A DNA stretch of 14,375 bases from positions 1 to 14,375 of the forward strand of contig JABLYK010000048.1 in NCBI GenBank assembly GCA_018265835.1. The letters are read 5' to 3'. Under the pieces are notes generated by a model, which made no database searches, had not been told where the DNA came from, and saw only the letters and a program-made list of their open reading frames with translations. Of this stretch, positions 1 to 6,399 are shown one piece after another. This DNA is from Oscillospiraceae bacterium. GTDB lineage: Bacteria > Bacillota > Clostridia > Oscillospirales > Oscillospiraceae. The position numbers and the translations under genes were made by a program. The number at the start of each line of letters is the position of its first letter. Position 1 is the stretch's first letter.

Positions 1-6
1 AGTTAA

Positions 7-12
7 CCTCCC
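7..12 (-). promoter_or_regulatory. Shine-Dalgarno site of the off-window leftward gene
   Basis: The minus strand reads GGGAGG followed by TTAACT up to the window edge. A start codon immediately beyond base 1 would have 6-nt spacing. Together with the promoter at 45-74 this implies a gene starting at or just past the left boundary. Its identity cannot be told from this window. Confidence 0.6.
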
Positions 13-44
13 GTGAATCGCGGCCGCTTTCGTGGTGCTTTGAT

Positions 45-74
45 AATATAGCACTTTTGCACACCGGTTGTCAA
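45..74 (-). promoter_or_regulatory. sigma-A promoter of a leftward gene outside the window
   Basis: On the minus strand, TTGACA (69-74) is followed after 18 nt by TATATT (45-50). This is a near-consensus sigma-A promoter reading toward the left edge. It is separated from sleB by the sleB terminator, so it belongs to the next gene to the left, which is not in the window. Confidence 0.75.
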
Positions 75-130
75 CGGTTTTTTAAAATTAAATCCGGTAA
101 AAATGAAGATTTTCAGAGCCGGTATTCTCG

Positions 131-163
131 AAAAAATCCCTCCGCAGGGGCGGAGGGATTTTT
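131..163 (-). terminator. Rho-independent terminator of sleB
   Basis: The 9-bp GC-rich stem TCCCTCCGC (137-145) / GCGGAGGGA (150-158) has a 4-nt loop and is extended by A-U pairs. On the minus strand it is followed by a run of Ts (131-136). It begins directly at the sleB stop codon (165-167). Confidence 0.9.
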
Positions 164-164
164 C

Positions 165-848
165 TTAGGAGCAGAAACGGTGTTTGCCGATGGTGACGAT
201 CAGGGGGCGTGACCAAATCCAACTGCTTGTTGCCGTAGATGGATTGAAATAATAAATCGCGCCGCCGGAGGGATCTGCGCCGTTGAGCGCGTCGCGCGCC
301 GCGCGGTAAGCGCTCTCGGCGACCGGCTCGTTAAACTGTCCGTCGGCAATGCAACTGAACGCGCCGTTCTGATAGATGACACCGGACAGCGTATTGGGGA
401 ACGAGGGGTGCTTAATCCGATTGAGCACAACGGCGCCCACTGCGACCTGCCCGGAATACGGCTCACCGCGCGCCTCTGCGGAAATCAACCGCGCGAGCAG
501 GTTGACATCCGCGCTGGAGCTGCCGCCGGTCGTGCCGCCGGAGCTGGTGTTCGCCTGAATTCCAAGCGCGGCAAGCGTTTGCGTGCCGACCTTCCCATCT
601 ACCGACAGGCCGTTGGCGCTCTGGAACTTGCGAACCGCCTGTTCCGTGCCGCTGCCGAAGATTCCATCCACCGCGCCGGTGTAATACCCCCACGCTTTGA
701 GCTTGGTCTGGATCTGCGTGACGACCGCGCCGCTGGATCCTTTTTTATACGACGCCGCTTCGGCAGACGTGACCAGCGAGATCAGCAGCAGATTCACAGA
801 CAGAACCACGGCCAGCGCCAAAGCGAGCTTTCTTTTTTGCTTAGACAT
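165..848 (-). CDS. sleB: Spore cortex-lytic enzyme, SleB family
   Basis: Predicted secreted hydrolase that cleaves the muramic-lactam-containing peptidoglycan of the spore cortex during germination. SleB proteins are lytic transglycosylases. The product is 227 aa. It has a basic N-terminus with a hydrophobic signal peptide (about residues 8-28, likely cleaved after AEA, residue 31), a peptidoglycan-binding type 1 domain (about 36-96), a Ser/Gly/Thr linker (about 100-113) and a C-terminal Hydrolase_2 domain (about 115-227). The segment SAEARGEPY contains the probable catalytic glutamate, E125. It is shorter than Bacillus SleB (about 305 aa) but has the same order of domains. I chose the ATG at 848 because AAGGAG lies 8 nt upstream and the signal peptide follows at once. 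No ypeB partner gene is adjacent here. The gene lies 82 nt downstream of thrS, and its ribosome binding site is inside a large hairpin. SleB-like Hydrolase_2 proteins also occur outside germination, so the exact role is inference. Confidence 0.88.
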   Translation of the reverse strand: MSKQKRKLALALAVVLSVNLLLISLVTSAEAASYKKGSSGAVVTQIQTKLKAWGYYTGAVDGIFGSGTEQAVRKFQSANGLSVDGKVGTQTLAALGIQANTSSGGTTGGSSSADVNLLARLISAEARGEPYSGQVAVGAVVLNRIKHPSFPNTLSGVIYQNGAFSCIADGQFNEPVAESAYRAARDALNGADPSGGAIYYFNPSTATSSWIWSRPLIVTIGKHRFCS

Positions 849-855
849 CGTCAAA

Positions 856-897
856 ACTCCTTCGCAGACGTTTCTATTCGATAGTCTGCGAAGGAGT
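856..897 (-). promoter_or_regulatory. Perfect 14-bp hairpin enclosing the sleB Shine-Dalgarno site
   Basis: Bases 856-869 are the exact reverse complement of 884-897, with a 14-nt loop. In RNA of the minus strand the 3' arm carries AAGGAG, the sleB Shine-Dalgarno site, so the folded RNA would hide it. A short T run (TTTT) follows the 3' arm, so weak termination of thrS transcripts is an alternative or additional role. Confidence 0.8.
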
Positions 898-911
898 GGT
901 TCATGCAATGC
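882..911 (-). promoter_or_regulatory. Possible forespore sigma-G-type promoter for sleB
   Basis: On the minus strand, GCATT (907-911) is followed after 18 nt by CAGACTA (882-888). The sigma-G consensus as I recall it is GMATR and CATNHTA, giving one mismatch in each box. Predicted initiation near 875 falls in the hairpin loop, so the transcript would lack the 5' arm. This is inference from short degenerate motifs. Confidence 0.35.
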
Positions 912-930
912 GATTCAAATTTTGGAAATC

Positions 931-2676
931 TCAGCTTTTTCTCGATTTGACGTCCGCCAGCAGCCGCTCGGTAAACGCTTTCAGCTCCTCGACGCTCTGC
1001 TCGCCGGAGAGCGTGCGGACGGAGACGTTGCCGGCTTCCGCTTCCTTATCGCCCAACACGAGCATATAGGGGATCTTCTGCCCCTGCGCTTCGCGGATCT
1101 TGTAACCGATCTTTTCATTGCGCAGATCGGTCTCGACGCGCAGCCCTGCCCTGGTGAGATTGGAGGCGACATACTTTGCATAATCCGCCGCGCGGTCGGT
1201 GATGGGCATGACCTTCACCTGCACGGGAGCCAGCCACAGCGGGAATGCACCGGCATAGTGCTCCGTGAGGATGCCGATGAAGCGCTCGATGGAGCCGAAG
1301 CAGACACGGTGGATCATGACGGGGCGGTGCTTTTCGCCGTCCGCGCCGACGTATTCCAACTCAAAGCGTTCCGGCATCTGCATGTCGAGCTGGATCGTGC
1401 CGCACTGCCACGTGCGGCCAAGGCTGTCTTCCAGGTGGAAGTCGATCTTCGGGCCATAGAACGCACCGTCGCCTTCGTTGATGACATAGGGCTTGCCCAG
1501 CTCGTCCAGCGCGGAGCGCAGGCCGTCGGTCGCCTCCGCCCACTCCTCATCGGTGCCGATGTGATCCTCTGGCATGGTGGAAAGCTCCATGTGATAGCGG
1601 AAGCCAAAGAGCGAGTACACATCGTCGATCAGTTTCGCAACGCCCTTGATCTCGTCCTTGACCTGCTCACGCGTCATGAAAATGTGCGCATCGTCCTGCG
1701 TGAAGCAGCGCACGCGGAACAGCCCATGCAGAGCGCCGGAAAGCTCGTGCCGGTGCACCAGACCCAGCTCGCCCACACGCAGCGGCAGATCGCGGTAGGA
1801 GTGCGGCTGCGATTTGTACACCAGCATGCCGCCGGGGCAGTTCATCGGCTTCAGCGCAAAATCGACGTCGTCGATGACAGTGGTATACATGTTGTCCTTA
1901 TAGTGATCCCAGTGGCCGCTGCGGTGCCAGAGATCCTGATTGAGCATGACCGGCGTGGAGATCTCCACATAACCGGCTTTTTTGTGGATTTCGCGCCAGT
2001 AGTCGATCAGCTGGTTTTTCAGCACCATGCCGTTGGGCAGGAAGAACGGGAAGCCCGGGCCTTCTTCCATAAAGGTATAAAGCCCCAGCTCCTTGCCGAG
2101 CTTGCGGTGGTCGCGCTTTTTGGCCTCCTCGATGCGGGCGAGGTAGGCGTCCAGCTCGTCCTTCTTCGGGAAGCAGGTGCCGTAAATACGCTGGAGCATC
2201 TTGCGGTTGCTGTCGCCGCGCCAGTAGGCGCCGGTCACACTGGTGAGCTTGATGGCGTTGCCCTTCACGCGACCAGTGGAGTCCAGATGCGGGCCGGCGC
2301 AGAGATCGACGAAGTCGCCTTGCCGGTAAAAGGAAATGACCGCGTCCTCCGGCAGGTCATTGATCAGCTCAACCTTGTACGGCTCCTCGCGCTCCTCCAT
2401 GAACTGAATCGCCTCGTCGCGCGGAAGCTCGAAGCGCTCCAGGCGCAGCTTCTCCTTGCAGATCTTGCGCATCTCGGCTTCCAGCTTTTCGAGAATCTCC
2501 GGCGTGAACGGCTCGGGACTGTCAAAATCATAATAAAAACCGTCCTCGATCGCCGGGCCGATGGCGAGCTTCACCTCCGGGTACAGGCGCTTCATCGCCT
2601 GTGCAAGGATGTGGCTGGTCGTGTGGCGGTAGGTATCCTTATAAACCTTGTTTTCAAACGTATACTGTTCGTCCAT
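931..2676 (-). CDS. thrS: Threonine--tRNA ligase lacking the TGS domain
   Basis: Charges tRNA-Thr in the cytoplasm. The product is 581 aa against about 640 for E. coli ThrRS. It begins directly in the editing domain, with H18xxxH22 plus C126 and H130 as the editing-site residues. The class II core follows, with zinc ligands C280, H331 and H456, motif 2 around residues 300-323 and motif 3 around 457-480. The C-terminal anticodon-binding domain is about 484-581. All of these residues sit 54-56 positions earlier than in E. coli, so only the N-terminal TGS domain is missing. The start at 2676 has AGGAGG 7 nt upstream. A longer start is excluded because the leader terminator ends at 2693. Transcription is controlled by a T-box leader. 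The gene lies upstream of sleB, possibly with read-through. Confidence 0.96.
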   Translation of the reverse strand: MDEQYTFENKVYKDTYRHTTSHILAQAMKRLYPEVKLAIGPAIEDGFYYDFDSPEPFTPEILEKLEAEMRKICKEKLRLERFELPRDEAIQFMEEREEPYKVELINDLPEDAVISFYRQGDFVDLCAGPHLDSTGRVKGNAIKLTSVTGAYWRGDSNRKMLQRIYGTCFPKKDELDAYLARIEEAKKRDHRKLGKELGLYTFMEEGPGFPFFLPNGMVLKNQLIDYWREIHKKAGYVEISTPVMLNQDLWHRSGHWDHYKDNMYTTVIDDVDFALKPMNCPGGMLVYKSQPHSYRDLPLRVGELGLVHRHELSGALHGLFRVRCFTQDDAHIFMTREQVKDEIKGVAKLIDDVYSLFGFRYHMELSTMPEDHIGTDEEWAEATDGLRSALDELGKPYVINEGDGAFYGPKIDFHLEDSLGRTWQCGTIQLDMQMPERFELEYVGADGEKHRPVMIHRVCFGSIERFIGILTEHYAGAFPLWLAPVQVKVMPITDRAADYAKYVASNLTRAGLRVETDLRNEKIGYKIREAQGQKIPYMLVLGDKEAEAGNVSVRTLSGEQSVEELKAFTERLLADVKSRKS

Positions 2677-2692
2677 AGTATATCCTCCTATC

Positions 2693-2730
2693 AAAAAAAG
2701 CACCCCTGCGCCGGTTGGGCACAGGGGTGC
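2693..2730 (-). terminator. T-box attenuator terminator
   Basis: GCACCCCTG (2700-2708) pairs with CAGGGGTGC (2722-2730), and inner GCC/GGC pairs extend the stem. On the minus strand seven Ts follow (2693-2699). One arm also takes part in the T-box antiterminator, as expected for mutually exclusive structures. It ends 17 nt before the thrS start codon. Confidence 0.95.
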
Positions 2731-2935
2731 AGAAATGACACGGTTCCACCCTGAGTTTCACTCAGACGGCGCGTTAACGTGCGCCACGCGGGCTGCCTTA
2801 CTGCGAAAAACGGTTCGGGCCACCGGCTCGGGAGTGGTGTGCGCCGCGCTTCGCTTCGGAACGCCTTTCAGCCTGAGGACGCTCTCTCTGAAACCACGGG
2901 AATGCGCGCGCAGTCTCCGTCACTGCCAATTTAAC
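2693..2935 (-). promoter_or_regulatory. T-box riboswitch leader of thrS (threonine)
   Basis: The minus-strand RNA from about 2935 to 2693 has the T-box layout. The conserved AGGGTGGAACCGTG is at 2739-2752. The antiterminator forms from CAGGG (helix), UGGAACC (bulge that binds the tRNA 3' end) and GUG, pairing with CAC and CCCUG downstream. A competing terminator follows. Upstream, a Stem I region contains ACACCACTCCCGAG. By its position before CTCC, ACC (2836-2838) is the likely specifier, a Thr codon. ACA (2838-2840) is a fallback and is also Thr. Uncharged tRNA-Thr should stabilise the antiterminator and turn on thrS. The Stem I boundaries are approximate. Confidence 0.95.
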
Positions 2936-2941
2936 GGTACG

Positions 2942-2970
2942 ATCTTATCACCATTGACTCCGTCTGTCAA
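2942..2970 (-). promoter_or_regulatory. sigma-A promoter of thrS
   Basis: On the minus strand, TTGACA (2965-2970) is followed after 17 nt by TAAGAT (2942-2947). The start of transcription is expected near 2935, just upstream of the T-box Stem I. The -35 box lies only 13 bp beyond the natB stop codon. Confidence 0.9.
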
Positions 2971-2983
2971 GGACAAACCGCCG

Positions 2984-4162
2984 TCAGCGCCGGAACATAA
3001 TTTTTTCGCTGTTGAACATCCGTGTCAGCACAAAGCTGGCAATCACGGTGCACGCCAGATTGACGCCCACCGTAAGCGCCACCGCCGCCGGAATCATCTC
3101 AAATGAGAAGATGCCGACCATTGCCTGCACGCTGTTGTAAAGCGGGATGCAGTAATACGCGAGCTGCGACTTCGCGCCGCTGCCGAACATGGCGGTGACG
3201 CCAAGGAAGATGACCACGATCATCAGCGGCATGATGGAAGTCTGCGCTTCTTTGATCGTCTTGGCATAGGCAGAGATAATCGAAATCAGCGCGACCAGCA
3301 GCAGCACAGTGGACAAAATGATCGCCGCGAGCACCAGATAATCCGCCGCCGTATAGTATGCCGCGCTCATCGTCTCGACGCCGCCCATCAGCTTCGGCAG
3401 GGACAGCATCGTGCCAAGGGTGCTCGACGCGCCCGACAGCAGCGCAATGATCGACAGCGCAAAAATTTTTCCAACCGCAAGCTCGCTGCGCTTCGTCGGC
3501 GTGACCAAAATGGTCGCAATCGTGCCGCGCTCCTTCTCGCCCGCGATGGCTTCCGGCGCGACGGACATGCATCCGGAAAACAGGAAAATCATCAGCAGCA
3601 TCGGCAGCATGGAAGAGAAGATGGAGCCGGTGGCGTCCTTCTCGCTCGCAAGATCGTAGCCGCCGCCCGCGTTTACGTCAAACACATTCGCCAATGCCGA
3701 TTCATACTGATTCAGCGTCTCATACAGCGCCTGATAAGCCGAACTGGACTCCGTGCGCGCGGAGTTGTAATAGATCTCCACCTGAGGCGGCGCGCTCCGC
3801 TCCGGGGAAGGCGGGTTTGCCACAGCCGCTTCAAAGTCCGCCGGGAACACGATCAGCGCGTCCAGCTCCTTGGCCTGAATCGCAGCCTTGCACGCTTCCA
3901 CCTCGTCGGAGGAAGCGATCGTATCAACGTCGTAAAGCGTCTCCGGCAGCATCGTCTTCACAGAAGCGGGCAGCTCCACCGCCGCAACGGTAAACTGATA
4001 ATCTTCCGCCGTGTCAAACTGATTGGCCAGCGCGCTGCCCATGAAGGAATACATGATGTAAATCAGCAAGCCCGGCAGCAAAACCGTAGAAATTACCATA
4101 CGGCTGTCCCGGAAGAAGCGATCCAGTTCCTTTTTCGCAATGATCCAGATATTGCTTTTCAT
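2984..4162 (-). CDS. natB: ABC-2 type transporter permease, NatB-like
   Basis: Integral membrane subunit of an ABC exporter that partners the adjacent ATPase. The product is 392 aa, close to B. subtilis NatB (about 386). A cytoplasmic N-terminus precedes a first membrane segment (about 22-41). A large extracytoplasmic region follows (about 45-178). About five further membrane segments lie between about 181 and 382, and the cytoplasmic coupling-helix motif EKERGT is at 209-214. This topology is that of the NatB/ABC2_membrane_3 group. B. subtilis NatAB exports sodium, but related pairs export peptides or drugs, so the substrate is not established. The ATG overlaps the natA stop codon (ATGA at 4159-4162), implying translational coupling. 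No terminator is visible after the gene: its stop is 13 bp from the thrS -35 box. Confidence 0.85.
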   Translation of the reverse strand: MKSNIWIIAKKELDRFFRDSRMVISTVLLPGLLIYIMYSFMGSALANQFDTAEDYQFTVAAVELPASVKTMLPETLYDVDTIASSDEVEACKAAIQAKELDALIVFPADFEAAVANPPSPERSAPPQVEIYYNSARTESSSAYQALYETLNQYESALANVFDVNAGGGYDLASEKDATGSIFSSMLPMLLMIFLFSGCMSVAPEAIAGEKERGTIATILVTPTKRSELAVGKIFALSIIALLSGASSTLGTMLSLPKLMGGVETMSAAYYTAADYLVLAAIILSTVLLLVALISIISAYAKTIKEAQTSIMPLMIVVIFLGVTAMFGSGAKSQLAYYCIPLYNSVQAMVGIFSFEMIPAAVALTVGVNLACTVIASFVLTRMFNSEKIMFRR

Positions 4163-4935
4163 TTCGTCTCACCTGCCGTTTCCGCATACAGATCGAAGAA
4201 ACGATCCTCCAGCGATTTCCCCGCCTTGACTTCCTCCAGCGGGCCGCAGGCGATCATTCTGCCATCGACGATGACGCCCACGCGGTCGCAGACCTTTTCT
4301 ACAAGGCTGAAAATGTGCGTCGATACAATGATCGTCTTCCCCTGCTCGCGCAGTTCCGTGAGATAGTCCGTGACGACGCGCGCCGTCAAAACATCCAGAC
4401 CGTTTGTCGGCTCGTCAAAAATGACGATATCCGGGTCGTGGGCCAGCGAAATGGCCAGCGACGCCTTCTGCTTCATGCCGGTCGAGAGGTTCGCAACCTT
4501 CACCTCGGCGAACTCGTCAATGCCGAAACGCGCAAAAATGGCCCGCTTGCGCTGATCCCGCACTGCCGGATCAACCCGGTGCAGCGACGCGAAAAAGTCA
4601 TAAAGGTAGTTCGGCGTGAAGAAATCCTCCAGCTTCAACTCGCTGGTGAGAAAGCCGATTTTGGCACGTACATCCTCCGGCGCAGAAACGATGCTCGCAC
4701 CATCAATGCGCGCGTCGCCGCCATCGGGCCGGATGAGCGTCGCCAGCATACGCAGCGTCGTCGTCTTCCCCGCGCCGTTTGGGCCGAGCAGGCCAAAAAT
4801 TTCGCCGCGGTTCACGGAAAACGAGAGATCGTTCACCGCTACCTTGGTTCGCTCCTTTGCCCCTTCCAACTTCTGCTGCTTGGCCGAGAGCTTAAAGGTC
4901 TTTTTCAGACCGGATGCAATCAGGATTTCGTCCAT
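4159..4935 (-). CDS. natA: ABC transporter ATP-binding protein, NatA-like
   Basis: Cytoplasmic ATPase that powers the NatB-like permease encoded immediately downstream. The product is 258 aa. Visible motifs are Walker A GPNGAGKT (51-58), signature LSTGMKQ (150-156), Walker B ending in D174-E175 (E175 catalytic) and the switch histidine H207. A short insertion rich in Lys/Glu/Gln near residues 16-31 precedes the P-loop. The LSTGMKQ signature is characteristic of the NatA/drug-exporter branch. I chose the ATG at 4935 because AGGTGG lies 8 nt upstream. GTG codons at 4947 and 4944 sit on top of that site. The promoter contains an operator facing the divergent xre gene, so repression by that protein is likely. 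Substrate assignment to sodium rests only on family resemblance. Confidence 0.88.
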   Translation of the reverse strand: MDEILIASGLKKTFKLSAKQQKLEGAKERTKVAVNDLSFSVNRGEIFGLLGPNGAGKTTTLRMLATLIRPDGGDARIDGASIVSAPEDVRAKIGFLTSELKLEDFFTPNYLYDFFASLHRVDPAVRDQRKRAIFARFGIDEFAEVKVANLSTGMKQKASLAISLAHDPDIVIFDEPTNGLDVLTARVVTDYLTELREQGKTIIVSTHIFSLVEKVCDRVGVIVDGRMIACGPLEEVKAGKSLEDRFFDLYAETAGETK

Positions 4936-4972
4936 CCGTTGCACCACCTTTCTTTATCTGTGTTTCTTTTTT

Positions 4973-5001
4973 ATCTTAGCGAAAAAATCGCTAAAAGTCA
5001 A
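4973..5001 (-). promoter_or_regulatory. natAB promoter
   Basis: On the minus strand, TTGACT (4996-5001) is followed after 17 nt by TAAGAT (4973-4978). The spacer is largely filled by the palindromic operator at 4976-4994, so bound regulator would block RNA polymerase. Confidence 0.85.
4976..4994. promoter_or_regulatory. Operator 1, TAGCG-N7-CGCTA palindrome
   Basis: TTAGCGA (4976-4982) and TCGCTAA (4988-4994) are exact inverted repeats around five As. The site overlaps the natAB -10 and fills its spacer. It is a probable binding site of the divergent XRE regulator. Confidence 0.75.
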
Positions 5002-5018
5002 TAGCGGATAATTCGCTA
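5002..5018. promoter_or_regulatory. Operator 2, TAGCG-N7-CGCTA palindrome
   Basis: TAGCG (5002-5006) and CGCTA (5014-5018) have the same 7-nt spacing as operator 1 and start 25 bp from it. The site directly abuts the natAB -35 and lies upstream of the xre gene, so it could serve both repression and autoregulation. Confidence 0.7.
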
Positions 5019-5052
5019 AACTACAATTGGAAATACTAAACTACTACTTGGA
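5016..5052. repeat. Imperfect direct repeat upstream of xre
   Basis: CTAAACTAC-AATTGGA (5016-5031) recurs as CTAAACTAC-TACTTGGA (5036-5052). The first nine bases are identical and one base is inserted in the second part. The copies start 20 bp apart. The first copy overlaps operator 2 and the second runs into the xre Shine-Dalgarno region. Confidence 0.7.
5022..5027 (+). promoter_or_regulatory. Candidate -10 element of xre
   Basis: TACAAT matches the -10 consensus at five of six bases and lies 39 bp before the xre start. There is no good -35 box at 16-18 bp. Operator 2 would occupy the spacer, which would fit autoregulation. Confidence 0.35.
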
Positions 5053-5066
5053 GAGGAGCGCTGCTC

Positions 5067-5279
5067 ATGTATCAACGAATTCGGGATTTACGGGAAGATC
5101 GGGATATGACGCAAGCTCAGATTAGCGCAGTTCTCTCCTGTAGTCAACGCGTATATAGCAATTATGAACGCGGAGATATCGACATTCCGACAGAAGTGCT
5201 CATCAAGCTCGCCGATTTTCATAACGTGTCCATTGATTATTTGCTTGGACGCACAAACAATCCGCACACCGCCCGATGA
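5067..5279 (+). CDS. Small XRE-family HTH transcriptional regulator
   Basis: A 70-aa single-domain DNA-binding protein. A Cro/C1-type helix-turn-helix covers about residues 4-62. The MTQAQISAVL helix is followed by the recognition stretch SCSQRVYSNYERG, and the VSIDYLLGR end is typical of the family. There is no ligand-binding or dimerisation domain beyond the HTH. The start at 5067 has AGAGGAG 8 nt upstream. It is the only plus-strand gene in the window and looks more AT-rich than its neighbours. It is divergent from natAB, with two palindromic operators between, so it probably represses natAB and itself. The last codons (NNPHTAR) and the stop lie within the terminator hairpin. Effector and target are inference. 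Confidence 0.85.
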   Translation: MYQRIRDLREDRDMTQAQISAVLSCSQRVYSNYERGDIDIPTEVLIKLADFHNVSIDYLLGRTNNPHTAR

Positions 5280-5295
5280 CGGTGTGCGGATTGTT
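5256..5295. terminator. Bidirectional terminator between xre and ychF
   Basis: A 16-bp stem pairs AACAATCCGCACACCG (5256-5271) with CGGTGTGCGGATTGTT (5280-5295) around an 8-nt loop. The loop contains the xre stop codon (5277-5279). T-rich sequence follows on both strands (TTGTTGTTTCGTT on plus; TTGTTTGTG on minus). It serves convergent xre and ychF, whose stop is at 5302. Confidence 0.85.
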
Positions 5296-5301
5296 GTTTC
5301 G

Positions 5302-6399
5302 TTACACATTGAAGCGGAACAGCGTCACATCGCCGTCCTGCATGACGTAATCCTTGCCCTCGGAGCGAACCAGCCCCTTCTCCTTCGCGGCGGCCATACT
5401 GCCGCAGGCTTTCAGATCGTCAAACGCGACGATCTCCGCGCGGATAAAGCCACGCTCAAAGTCGGAGTGAATCTTTCCGGCGGCCTGCGGCGCTTTTGTT
5501 CCGCGCCGGATCGTCCACGCGCGGCACTCGTCGCTGCCGCAGGTGAGAAACGAGATCAGCCCCAGCAGACTGTACGAGCACTGGATGAGCCGGTCGAGGC
5601 CGGACTCCGTAAGCCCCAGCTCTTCGAGAAACAGTTCGCGCTCCTCCGGCTCCAGTTCGCCGATTTCCTGCTCCACTTTCGCGCAGATCGGCAGCACCTG
5701 CGAGTCTTCGGCCTCCGCAAGCTGCTTCACCTGCTGATAATATCCGCAGTCCTCGTATCCGGCGGCAAACGTCGCCTCATCGAGGTTGGCTGCGTAGATG
5801 ATCGGCTTGATGGACAGCAGATCGGAGGTTGCGAGCAGCGCCATATCCTCCGGTGCGCAGTCATAAGTACGGGCGCTCTTGCCCTCGTTCAGATGCTCCA
5901 GCAGGCCGCGGAACACATCCGCCTCGTGCAAAAACGCCTTGTCGCCGCCCTTGCCGGCCTTGGCCGCCTTTTCGATGCGTCGCTCGACCATCTCCATGTC
6001 GGCCATGATCAGTTCCAGATCAATAATCTCAATATCCCGCAGCGGATCGGTCGTGCCCTCCACGTGCATGACGTTCTCATCGTCAAAGCAGCGCACAACG
6101 TGCACAATCGCGTCCGTCGCGCGGATGTTGGACAAAAACTTGTTGCCCAGTCCCTCGCCCTTGGACGCGCCTTTGACCAGACCCGCAATGTCCACGAATT
6201 CAATGACGGCGGGCGTCTTTTTCTTCGGTTCGTACAGCTCCGCCAGATAGTCCAGCCGCGCATCCGGCACGGTGACCATGCCGACGTTCGGGCTGATCGT
6301 GCAGAAGGCGTAGTTTGCGACCTCCGCACCGGCATTCGTAATGGCGTTGAACAATGTGGACTTGCCGACGTTCGGCAGTCCGACGATACCCAGTTTCAT
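5302..6399 (-). CDS. ychF: Redox-/ribosome-associated ATPase YchF (OLA1 family)
   Basis: An Obg-family P-loop NTPase that hydrolyses ATP rather than GTP and associates with ribosomes. It is linked to oxidative-stress control and translation initiation. The product is 365 aa, the normal family length. The P-loop GLPNVGKST is at 7-15 and the switch II DIAG at 70-73. NLDE (205-208) replaces the NKxD guanine-recognition motif, which is the hallmark of ATP specificity. A coiled-coil middle region (about 120-190) and a C-terminal TGS domain (about 280-363) complete the protein. I chose the ATG at 6399 because the conserved KLGIVGLPNVG start follows and GGAG lies 11 nt upstream. An in-frame ATG at 6417 has no ribosome binding site. 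It lies 61 nt after ftsH, with a hairpin between and no promoter I can see in the gap, so it probably depends on read-through. Confidence 0.96.
   Translation of the reverse strand: MKLGIVGLPNVGKSTLFNAITNAGAEVANYAFCTISPNVGMVTVPDARLDYLAELYEPKKKTPAVIEFVDIAGLVKGASKGEGLGNKFLSNIRATDAIVHVVRCFDDENVMHVEGTTDPLRDIEIIDLELIMADMEMVERRIEKAAKAGKGGDKAFLHEADVFRGLLEHLNEGKSARTYDCAPEDMALLATSDLLSIKPIIYAANLDEATFAAGYEDCGYYQQVKQLAEAEDSQVLPICAKVEQEIGELEPEERELFLEELGLTESGLDRLIQCSYSLLGLISFLTCGSDECRAWTIRRGTKAPQAAGKIHSDFERGFIRAEIVAFDDLKACGSMAAAKEKGLVRSEGKDYVMQDGDVTLFRFNV

Noticed and set aside
20..27. GCGGCCGC palindrome in the leader of the off-window gene
   Set aside because: A short chance palindrome in a GC-rich genome; no repeat or regulatory context supports it.
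849..908. Longer sleB form starting at TTG 908
   Set aside because: It would add 20 polar residues before the signal peptide and translate through the hairpin. The ATG at 848 has a good Shine-Dalgarno site.
697..2754. Long plus-strand open frame opposite thrS
   Set aside because: It is antisense to a fully supported thrS with every catalytic motif, has no recognisable domain, and such frames are common opposite GC-rich genes.
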